NCBI RefSeq assembly: GCF_011040385.1
Contig: NZ_JAAIKB010000015.1
Location: 1 to 64,000 of the forward strand
DNA: 64,000 nt
Direction: 5' to 3'
Source: Falsiroseomonas algicola
GTDB taxonomy: Bacteria; Pseudomonadota; Alphaproteobacteria; Acetobacterales; Acetobacteraceae
Program-made: the position numbers and the translations under genes
Part shown: positions 25,523 to 32,361 of the stretch, one piece after another
Layout of the letters: each line of letters begins with the position of its first letter
How positions within the stretch are numbered: the stretch's first letter is position 1
The notes under the pieces: generated by a model
The model's input: only the letters and a program-made list of their open reading frames with translations
The model's database searches: none
Told to the model about the DNA's origin: nothing

Positions 25523-26962
25523 ATGCCAGGAGAGCGGGCGCACGACGCCGCCATCATCGGATTCGGCCCGGTGGGCGCCACGCTGGCGCATCTGCTGGCG
25601 CAGCAGGGGCTCAGCGTCCTGCTGCTGGACCGGGAGGAAGCCGCCTACCATTTGCCGCGCGCCGTGCATGTCGATGACGAGGTGATGCGCGTCTTCCAGG
25701 GCATCGGCCTGGCGGAGGCGATCCTGCCCGATACGCATGTCTCCCCGGGCATGCGCTTCGTGGACCCGGATGGCCGCCTGCTGATGGACTGGTCGCGCCC
25801 CGCGGCGCTGACGCCGCAGGGCTGGCATGCCTCCTACCGCTTCCACCAGCCCGCGCTGGAACGCGTGCTGCGGGAAGGGCTGACCCGCCATCCCGCCGTG
25901 ACCACCGAGACCGCGACGGAGGTGACGGCGGTGGCGCAGGATGCCGATGGCGTCACGCTCTCCACCACCCGCGGCCCGCGCCGCGCCGCCTGGGTCATCG
26001 GCTGCGACGGCGCGCGATCCTTCCTGCGCGGCGTCATCGGTGGCGGCATGGAGGATCTCGGCTTCGACGAGCGCTGGCTGGTCGTGGACCTGATCCTGAA
26101 GCGTCCGCGCCCCGACCTTGGCGACCACAGCATCCAGTTCTGCAACCCCGCGCGCCCCGCCACCTATGTCCGCGGCGTCGGTGACCGCCGCCGCTTCGAG
26201 ATCACGGTCCATCCCGGGGAGGCACCGGGTGACCGGATGCCGGAAGCCGAGGTCTGGCGCCTGCTCGCCACCTGGATCACGCCGGAGGATGCGGAGCTCG
26301 AACGCGCCGCGATCTACACCTTCCGCTCCGCCGTCGCGCGGCGCTGGCGGGATGGCCGGCTGCTGATCGCCGGCGATGCCGCGCATCTCACGCCGCCCTT
26401 CATGGGGCAGGGCATGTGCGCCGGCATTCGCGATGTCGCGAACCTCGCCTGGAAGCTGGCCCGCGTGCACCGCGGCAGCGCGCCGGAGGCGCTGCTCGAC
26501 AGCTACCAGGCCGAACGCGCGCCGCATGCGCGCACCTATATCGAGACCGCGGTGCGGCTCGGTGGGCTCATCAACACGCGGGCGAAGGAGGCCGCGCTGG
26601 GTGGCGGCGCCCCTGGCGATGACGGCCCGGTGCGCATGCGCAGCATCGCCCCGGCCCTGGGCGGCTTCACCGCGCCCTTCGGTCGGCCCGTGCCGCAGCC
26701 CGCGCTGGCCGATGGCATGCGCCTCGATGACCGCATCGGTCCGCGCTTCGCCGTGCTGCTGCGCCCCGATGTCGCCGCGGCGCTGGACGCCGCGACGATG
26801 GATCGCCTGGCCGCGCGCGGCGCCGTGCTGGTCGCCGACCCTGCCCTCGATCCCTGGCTCGGCGAGCTGGGTGCCGCGGCGGCGCTGGTGCGGCCGGACC
26901 GGCAGTTGCTCGCCCTTGCCGCCGATGCCGCCGGCATCGCCGGTTTTCTCGACCGCTTCTGA
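25523..26962 (+). CDS. FAD-dependent aromatic-ring monooxygenase (MhpA-like)
   Basis: Flavoprotein hydroxylase of the PHBH/UbiH fold, 479 residues. The ATG at 25523 has GGCAGGAGGAC before it. FAD motifs: GFGPVGATLAHLLAQQGLSVLLLDRE (GxGxxG), VIGCDGARSFLR (DG motif) and LLIAGDAAHLTPPFMGQGMCAGIRD (GD motif), the last very close to MhpA. It is about 75 residues shorter than MhpA because the C-terminal thioredoxin-like domain is reduced. The likely reaction is NAD(P)H- and O2-dependent ortho-hydroxylation of a phenol to a catechol. First gene of the operon under the divergent IclR regulator. Confidence 0.88.
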   Translation: MPGERAHDAAIIGFGPVGATLAHLLAQQGLSVLLLDREEAAYHLPRAVHVDDEVMRVFQGIGLAEAILPDTHVSPGMRFVDPDGRLLMDWSRPAALTPQGWHASYRFHQPALERVLREGLTRHPAVTTETATEVTAVAQDADGVTLSTTRGPRRAAWVIGCDGARSFLRGVIGGGMEDLGFDERWLVVDLILKRPRPDLGDHSIQFCNPARPATYVRGVGDRRRFEITVHPGEAPGDRMPEAEVWRLLATWITPEDAELERAAIYTFRSAVARRWRDGRLLIAGDAAHLTPPFMGQGMCAGIRDVANLAWKLARVHRGSAPEALLDSYQAERAPHARTYIETAVRLGGLINTRAKEAALGGGAPGDDGPVRMRSIAPALGGFTAPFGRPVPQPALADGMRLDDRIGPRFAVLLRPDVAAALDAATMDRLAARGAVLVADPALDPWLGELGAAAALVRPDRQLLALAADAAGIAGFLDRF

Positions 26963-26977
26963 CAGCAGGAATACGCG

Positions 26978-27817
26978 ATGCGCCTCGTCTCCTTCTTCCG
27001 TCCCGATGGCACCCCGGCCTGCGGCGTGGTCGTGCCGGGCGGCGTCGCCGACCTCACCGCGCGGCTCGGCATCCCCTCGATCCGCGCCCTGATGGCGGCC
27101 GGCCGGCTGGCGGAGGCGCGCGCGATCACCACGCCCGATCTGCCGCTGGAGGGGCTGCGCCTCGCCCCCGTCATCCCCGACCCCGACAAGATCATCTGCG
27201 TCGGCCTGAACTACCGCGACCATGTCGCGGAGACCGGCCGCACGGTCACGGAGAAGCCGGCGCTCTTCGCGCGCTTCGCCGGCAGCCAGGTGGGCCATGG
27301 CCAGGCCATGATCCGGCCGCGCGTGTCGGAGCGCTTCGACTACGAGGGCGAGCTGGCCGTCATCATCGGCACCGGCGGCCGCCATATCGCGGCGGCGGAC
27401 GCGCTGCGCCATGTCGGCGGCTATGCCTGCTACAATGAGGGCAGCGTGCGGGACTGGCAGCTCCACACCAGCCAGTTCCTCGCCGGCAAGACCTTCGCCG
27501 GCACCGGCGCCTTCGGCCCCTGGATGGTCACGAGCGACGAGATCCCGGACCCTGCGGCGCTGACGCTGGAGACGCGCGTCAACGGCCAGGTGGTGCAGCA
27601 CACCACGACGGACCTGATGATCACGCCGGTGCCGCAGCTCATCGAATACATCTCAACCGTGCTGCCGCTGCTGCCGGGCGATGTCATCGTCTCCGGCACG
27701 CCGGGCGGCGTCGGCGCCAAGCGCAACCCGCCGCTCTGGCTCAAGCCCGGCGACGTCACGGAAGTCGAGATCAGCGGCATCGGCGTGCTGCGAAACCCCG
27801 TGGAGGCGGAAGCATGA
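26978..27817 (+). CDS. Fumarylacetoacetate hydrolase (FAH)-family protein
   Basis: Metal-dependent C-C hydrolase/lyase/hydratase superfamily member, 279 residues. The N-terminal small domain is followed by the FAH core IICVGLNYRDHVAETG. Metal ligands are in RFDYEGELAVIIG (two Glu) and the Asp in YNEGSVRDWQ. The C-terminus is VIVSGTPGGVGAKRNPPLWLKPGD. By context it acts on the product of the extradiol dioxygenase encoded next. No MhpC-type alpha/beta hydrolase is present, so it may do the C-C cleavage itself, though hydratase activity is also possible. It overlaps the dioxygenase gene by 4 bp. Confidence 0.88.
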   Translation: MRLVSFFRPDGTPACGVVVPGGVADLTARLGIPSIRALMAAGRLAEARAITTPDLPLEGLRLAPVIPDPDKIICVGLNYRDHVAETGRTVTEKPALFARFAGSQVGHGQAMIRPRVSERFDYEGELAVIIGTGGRHIAAADALRHVGGYACYNEGSVRDWQLHTSQFLAGKTFAGTGAFGPWMVTSDEIPDPAALTLETRVNGQVVQHTTTDLMITPVPQLIEYISTVLPLLPGDVIVSGTPGGVGAKRNPPLWLKPGDVTEVEISGIGVLRNPVEAEA

Positions 27818-28794
27818 TCACCGCACTGGGCTATATCGGCATCAGGGCCAGCCAGCCCGCGGAATGGGATGGCTATGCGACGCGGCTGCTCGGCATGCAG
27901 CGCGTCGATGCCGGGGGCGGCACGCGGCTGTTCCGCATGGATGACCGCGCGCAGCGCCTGATCGTCACGCCGGAAGCCGAGGATGGCCTCGCCTTCCTCG
28001 GCTGGCAGGTCGCCGATGCCGCGGCGCTGGATGCGCTGGCCGCGCGGCTGGAAGCCGCCGGCACCGCCGTGCAGCGCGGCAGCGCGGCGCTGGCGGCGGA
28101 ACGCCATGTGCGGGACCTCATCGTCTTCCGCGACCCCGGCGGTAATCGGCTGGAGGCCTTCCACGGCCAGGAACTCGCCGATACGCCCTTCGCGCCGGGC
28201 CGCCCCATCACGGGCTTCCGCACCGGCGCGCTCGGCATGGGCCATGCCGTGCTGAACGTGGTCGATGCGCAGGCGCTGCTGCCCTTCTATCGCGATGTGC
28301 TCGGCTTCGGCCTGACCGATTACGGCCGCACGCCCTACGACCTCTTCTTCTTCCACGTGAATGGCCGGCACCATTCCTTCGCCATGGTCGGATCCGGCCG
28401 CGCGGGGATGCATCATTTCATGGTGGAACTCGGCAGCCTCGACGATGTCGGCCAGGGCTACGACCTGGCGCAGCTGGAGGCAGGCCGCGTCGCCTACACG
28501 CTCGGCCGCCATTCCAACGACCACATGACCTCCTTCTACACCACGACGCCGTCGGGCTTCTTCGTGGAGTATGGCTGGGGCGGCAGGGTGATCGACCCCG
28601 CCACCTGGCAGCCGCACGAGACCTTCGACGGTCCCAGCTACTGGGGCCATGAGCGCATCCATCTGCCGGAAGACGGGCCGCGCGCCCGCCTGCGCCAGAT
28701 GCGGCTGGATGCCGCGGCGCGCGGGCTTCGCGCGCCGGATCCCGCACCCTCCACCGGCTGCGCCTGGGCCGATGCGGTGGTGAGGGCCGAATGA
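27814..28794 (+). CDS. Type I extradiol (catechol) ring-cleavage dioxygenase, BphC/HsaC-like
   Basis: Fe(II)-dependent two-domain VOC enzyme, 326 residues. The C-terminal domain keeps the 2-His-1-carboxylate ligands: His144 (GMGHAVLNV), His201 (MHHFMVELGSLDDVG) and Glu252 (GFFVEYGWGG). The acid-base His187 (GRHHSFAM) and His233 (LGRHSNDHMTSFY) are also kept. The N-terminal domain has lost its metal ligands, as usual. The pattern is closest to 2,3-dihydroxybiphenyl and steroid-catechol dioxygenases, suggesting a bulky 3-substituted catechol. It overlaps the FAH gene and the following receptor gene by 4 bp each, so all are co-translated. Confidence 0.91.
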   Translation: MITALGYIGIRASQPAEWDGYATRLLGMQRVDAGGGTRLFRMDDRAQRLIVTPEAEDGLAFLGWQVADAAALDALAARLEAAGTAVQRGSAALAAERHVRDLIVFRDPGGNRLEAFHGQELADTPFAPGRPITGFRTGALGMGHAVLNVVDAQALLPFYRDVLGFGLTDYGRTPYDLFFFHVNGRHHSFAMVGSGRAGMHHFMVELGSLDDVGQGYDLAQLEAGRVAYTLGRHSNDHMTSFYTTTPSGFFVEYGWGGRVIDPATWQPHETFDGPSYWGHERIHLPEDGPRARLRQMRLDAAARGLRAPDPAPSTGCAWADAVVRAE

Positions 28795-29738
28795 TGCGCC
28801 GCCTTGTCATCCCGGCCCTGCTCGCGCTCCTCGCCGCGCCCGCGACGGCGCAGGAGGCATTCCCCGCCCGCGGGATGCAGATCGTGAATCCCTATCCCGC
28901 CGGCGGCGCCACGGACCTGATGGCCCGCGCGCTCGCCGCCGGGCTCTCCACGCGCTTCGGCCAGCCCGTGGTCGTCGTGAACCGGGACGGCGCCGCGGGC
29001 GCCATCGGCACCGCCGCCGTCGCGCGCTCGGCGCCGGATGGCTACACGCTGGCCTTCGTGCCGGCGCTGGTGCTGACCGTGCTGCCGGTCACGCAGCCGA
29101 ACAGCGGGTTGCGGACGGATTCGCTGCGCCCGGTCTGCCAGATGTTCTCGAATGCCCAGGCCATCGCGGTGCGGGCCGACAGCCCTTGGCGCACGCTGGG
29201 CGACCTGGTCGCCGCTGCGCGCACCGCGCCGGGGCGCGTCACCTATGGCAGCCTTGGCGTCGCCTCCATCCCGCATCTCGCCATGCTGCAATGGACGGCA
29301 GCGGCGGGGCTCGATCTCGCGCATATCCCCTATCGCGGCGACGGCGCCGTGCTGACGGAGGTGCTGGCCGGGCGGCTCGATGCCGGCGCCATCGTGCTCG
29401 GCTCCGCCTCCGGCCGCAGCGACATCCGCCTGCTTGCGGTCTTCGACACCGCGCGCAATCCGGCCTTCCCGGATGTGCCGACGGCGATCGAGGCCGGCTT
29501 CGACGTGGCCCCCACCAGCTTCGGCGGCCTGATGGCGCCCGCCGCCACGCCGGAGGATCGCATCGCCGTGCTGGAAGCCGCCTGCGCGGAGGTCGCAGCG
29601 ACCGAGGGCTACCGCGCCGCCGCCCGCCGCGCCCTGCAGCCGGAGGCCTTCCACACCGGCGCCGGCGCCTTCGCCGCGCGTCTGCAATCCGATGCCACGA
29701 TGAAGGCGGAGCAGCTGCGCAGCATCCGCCTCGACTGA
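28791..29738 (+). CDS. Bug-family substrate-binding protein (receptor 1 of 3)
   Basis: Periplasmic solute receptor, 315 residues, with signal peptide MMRRLVIPALLALLAAPATAQE. Family motifs: MQIVNPYPAGGATDLMARALA and VVVVNRDGAAGAIGTAAVA, then YGSLGVASIPHLA and DVPTAIEAGFD. Its ATG overlaps the dioxygenase stop by 4 bp, binding its expression to the ring-cleavage enzymes. It may bring the aromatic substrate to a TctAB-type permease encoded elsewhere, or act as a sensor receptor. Substrate unknown. Confidence 0.9.
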   Translation: MMRRLVIPALLALLAAPATAQEAFPARGMQIVNPYPAGGATDLMARALAAGLSTRFGQPVVVVNRDGAAGAIGTAAVARSAPDGYTLAFVPALVLTVLPVTQPNSGLRTDSLRPVCQMFSNAQAIAVRADSPWRTLGDLVAAARTAPGRVTYGSLGVASIPHLAMLQWTAAAGLDLAHIPYRGDGAVLTEVLAGRLDAGAIVLGSASGRSDIRLLAVFDTARNPAFPDVPTAIEAGFDVAPTSFGGLMAPAATPEDRIAVLEAACAEVAATEGYRAAARRALQPEAFHTGAGAFAARLQSDATMKAEQLRSIRLD

Positions 29739-29765
29739 CCGAACCAAATACCTGGGAGGACAAGA

Positions 29766-30740
29766 ATGATCACCCGCCGCACCCTGGCGCTGCTTGCCCC
29801 GGCCCTGCTGCTGCCGGCCCTGCCGCTGCCGGCCCTGGCACAGGGCACGCCACCCGCCCTGCCGCGCACCATCACCCTCATCGTGCCCTTCGGTCCCGGC
29901 ACGGTGGTGGACATCATGGCCCGCGCCTATGCGGAGCCGCTGCGCCAGGCGCTCGGCGGCGGCACCACCGTCGTCGTCGTCAACCGGGAAGGGGCGGGGG
30001 GCAGCATCGCCGCCGCCGCCGTCGCACAGGCGCGGCCCGATGGCGCGACGATCGGCTTCGGCCCCTCCGGCATGCTGACGACGCAGCCCTTCCTGGTGCC
30101 GTCGCTGACCTATCGCCTCGATCGGTTCGAGGCGATCTGCCAGACTTTCGAGAATGTCTTCGCCCTGGCCGTGCCGGCGCGCTCCCCCCACCGCACGCTG
30201 GCTGAATTCCTCGCCGCCGCGAGGGAGAAGCCGGAAAGCCTCAGCTTCGGCCATGCCGGCAACGGCACCGTCGGCCACCTGATCGGCCGGCAGCTGGAAA
30301 TCCTGTCCGGCACCCGCTTCAACGATGTCGCCTACCGCGCCGGCGGGCAGATGATGACGGATGCCCAGGCCGGCACGGTGGACATGGTCGCCACCACCTG
30401 GGCGACGCTGCGCGACAGCGGGTTGCGCCTGCTGGCCGTCGCCGCCGATGCGCGCGACCCCACGCTGGGGCAGGTGCCGACCCTGGCGGAGCTCGGCTTC
30501 CCCGTGAACTGGCGCGGCTTCGGCGGACTCTGGGCGCCGGTCGGGCTGCCGCAGCCCGTGGCGCAGCGGCTGGAAGCGGCCTGCCTGGAGGCCACCGCCT
30601 CCGACACCTATCGCAGCGTCATGGCCAGTGCGGCGCAGGTCGTGGCCCCGCTGGATGCGCGCCGCTTCAGCGACCGCCTGGTGGCGGAACAGCGGGAGGC
30701 GCAGGCGCTGCTCGGCCGGCTGGGGCTGATCGCGCCATGA
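29766..30740 (+). CDS. Bug-family substrate-binding protein (receptor 2 of 3)
   Basis: Periplasmic receptor of 324 residues. The ATG at 29766 follows a strong GGGAGGA site. The signal peptide is ITRRTLALLAPALLLPALPLPALAQG. Core motifs: ITLIVPFGPGTVVDIMARAYA, VVVVNREGAGGSIAAAAVA, FGHAGNGTVGHLIGRQLE and AYRAGGQMMTDAQAGTVD. Same operon as the previous receptor after a 27-bp gap; overlaps the next by 4 bp. It is clearly diverged from its neighbours, so a different ligand is plausible. Confidence 0.9.
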   Translation: MITRRTLALLAPALLLPALPLPALAQGTPPALPRTITLIVPFGPGTVVDIMARAYAEPLRQALGGGTTVVVVNREGAGGSIAAAAVAQARPDGATIGFGPSGMLTTQPFLVPSLTYRLDRFEAICQTFENVFALAVPARSPHRTLAEFLAAAREKPESLSFGHAGNGTVGHLIGRQLEILSGTRFNDVAYRAGGQMMTDAQAGTVDMVATTWATLRDSGLRLLAVAADARDPTLGQVPTLAELGFPVNWRGFGGLWAPVGLPQPVAQRLEAACLEATASDTYRSVMASAAQVVAPLDARRFSDRLVAEQREAQALLGRLGLIAP

Positions 30741-31723
30741 CCGCGCCCCGCGCCGGCCGCCGCACCCTGCTGGCGGCCGGGCTGGCGGCGGCGGCCCTGC
30801 CACGCCAGGCGCTCGGGCAGGGCGGCTTCCCGTCCCGGCCGGTCCGGATCGTCGTGGGCGCGGCCCCCGGCAGCGCGCCCGATATCGGGCTGCGGTTGCT
30901 CGCCGATCGTCTCGCCACGCTCTGGCGGCAGCCCGCGGTGGTGGAGAACCGCGTAGGCGCGGCGGGCAATCTGGGCGCCCAGGCCGTGGCGCGCGCGCCG
31001 GGGGATGGCCACACGCTGCTCTTCGCCCAGGCCAGCCCCATCGTGCTGAACCAGCATCTGATGCGGTCCATGCCCTTCGACCCGGCGCGGGATCTCGCGC
31101 CCGTGTCGCTGCTGCTGATGACGCCCTTCATCCTGGCCGCGCGCCCCGGCCTCGGCGTGGAGACGCTGGACGACCTGCTGCGCCTGGCGCGGCGGGCGCC
31201 GGGGCGGATCACCTTCGCCACCAGCGGCGCCACCAGCCTGCCCCGCTTCGCCGCCGAACAGCTGGCGCGGCGTGCCGGCGTGGAACTCAGCAACATCCCC
31301 TACAACGGCAGCCCGCCGGCGCTGCAGGATGCGCTGGCGGGGCGCGTGGACCTGGTCATCGATGGCACGCCGCTGCTGGCGCCGCAGGTCAGGGCAAGGG
31401 CGCTGACACCGCTCGCCATCACCGCCCCCTCGCGCTTCCCGGGCCTCGAGGAGGTGCCGACCGTGGCGGAGACCTTCCCCGGCTTCCAGCGTGTCGGCTG
31501 GTTCGGCCTGCTCGCGCCCGCATCCACCCCACCCGACCTCGTCACCCGGCTTGCCGCGGATTGCCGCGCCGTGCTCGCCGACGCGACGCTGCGCGCGCGG
31601 TTCCTGACCGAACTCGGCGCGGAGGCGATCGGCAGCCTGCCAGAGGAATTCGCCCGCTTCGCCGCGGCGGAGCGCGAGGAGCTGGGAGACCTCTCCCGCC
31701 AGATCGGGATCGTCATCGAATGA
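30737..31723 (+). CDS. Bug-family substrate-binding protein (receptor 3 of 3)
   Basis: Periplasmic receptor of 328 residues with a signal peptide containing twin arginines (AGRRTLLAAGLAAAALPRQALGQG). Core motifs: VRIVVGAAPGSAPDIGLRLLADRL, VVENRVGAAGNLGAQAVA, TFATSGATSLPRFAAEQLA and NIPYNGSPPALQDALAGRVDLVID. It overlaps the receptor before it and the NTF2-like gene after it by 4 bp, so it is firmly inside the operon. The three receptors in a row are not close copies. Confidence 0.9.
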   Translation: MTAPRAGRRTLLAAGLAAAALPRQALGQGGFPSRPVRIVVGAAPGSAPDIGLRLLADRLATLWRQPAVVENRVGAAGNLGAQAVARAPGDGHTLLFAQASPIVLNQHLMRSMPFDPARDLAPVSLLLMTPFILAARPGLGVETLDDLLRLARRAPGRITFATSGATSLPRFAAEQLARRAGVELSNIPYNGSPPALQDALAGRVDLVIDGTPLLAPQVRARALTPLAITAPSRFPGLEEVPTVAETFPGFQRVGWFGLLAPASTPPDLVTRLAADCRAVLADATLRARFLTELGAEAIGSLPEEFARFAAAEREELGDLSRQIGIVIE

Positions 31724-32319
31724 GCACATCCGACAGCATGCTCGACCGCGCCGCGATCCGGGAGCTGGTCGAGGCCTGGGGCTTCCGGCGCGATGCCGGC
31801 GAGTGGGACGCGCTGCTCGATACCTTCCATCCCGAAGGCGACATCGCCGTCAGCTGGTTCGCCGGCCCCTTCGCCGATTTCGTCGCCGCCTCCCGCGCCC
31901 GCGCCGGGCGCAGCTTCTCGAAGCACGTCATGGCGGGCAGCCGCGTGACGCCGCGCGGGGACCGCGCGCTGGCCGAGACGGATGTCACGCTGCATGGCCG
32001 TTCGGTCGTCGATGGGGTGGAGGTGACTGGCACCACGCTGATGCGCTTCCTGGACCGCGTGGAACGGCGTGCGGGGCGCTGGCGCCTGCTCTCGCGCATC
32101 GCCATCTACGACCATGACGCGCTGGCGGCCTCGATCCCCGGGACGCCCTTCGCCGTGCCGGTGGAGGAGGTCGCGGCGCTGCCCGCCGGCTATCGCTTCC
32201 TGGCCTGGCGGCTGCGGCGGGCGGGGCTGACGGTCCCCGCGCTGCTGCCGACGCCGGGCAGCGACCTGGAACGGAGCCGGCGCGAGGCCGACGCCGCCTG
32301 GCTGGCAGGGACGGCGTAG
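31720..32319 (+). CDS. NTF2/SnoaL-like protein
   Basis: Protein of 199 residues with an N-terminal cone-shaped NTF2-like fold (MLDRAAIRELVEAWGFRRDAGEWDALLDTFHPEGDIAVSWF is cut short here to its key part: ELVEAWGFRRDAGEWDALLD). The family includes small ring-hydroxylating dioxygenase beta subunits, SnoaL cyclases and bile-acid-type dehydratases. The C-terminal 60 residues do not match the fold and are unassigned. Its ATG overlaps the third receptor stop by 4 bp, so it is the last gene of the ring-cleavage operon. It may act on a pathway intermediate; this is inferred from operon membership alone. Confidence 0.8.
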   Translation: MSTSDSMLDRAAIRELVEAWGFRRDAGEWDALLDTFHPEGDIAVSWFAGPFADFVAASRARAGRSFSKHVMAGSRVTPRGDRALAETDVTLHGRSVVDGVEVTGTTLMRFLDRVERRAGRWRLLSRIAIYDHDALAASIPGTPFAVPVEEVAALPAGYRFLAWRLRRAGLTVPALLPTPGSDLERSRREADAAWLAGTA

Positions 32320-32361
32320 CGGCGGCCCGGATCCGGCGATTCCGTCTGCCCCGCCATTCTT

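Noticed and set aside
24653..27601. Apparent 982-residue protein ending in IclR
   Set aside because: Everything before the Met at 25441 is antisense to the hydroxylase and FAH genes.
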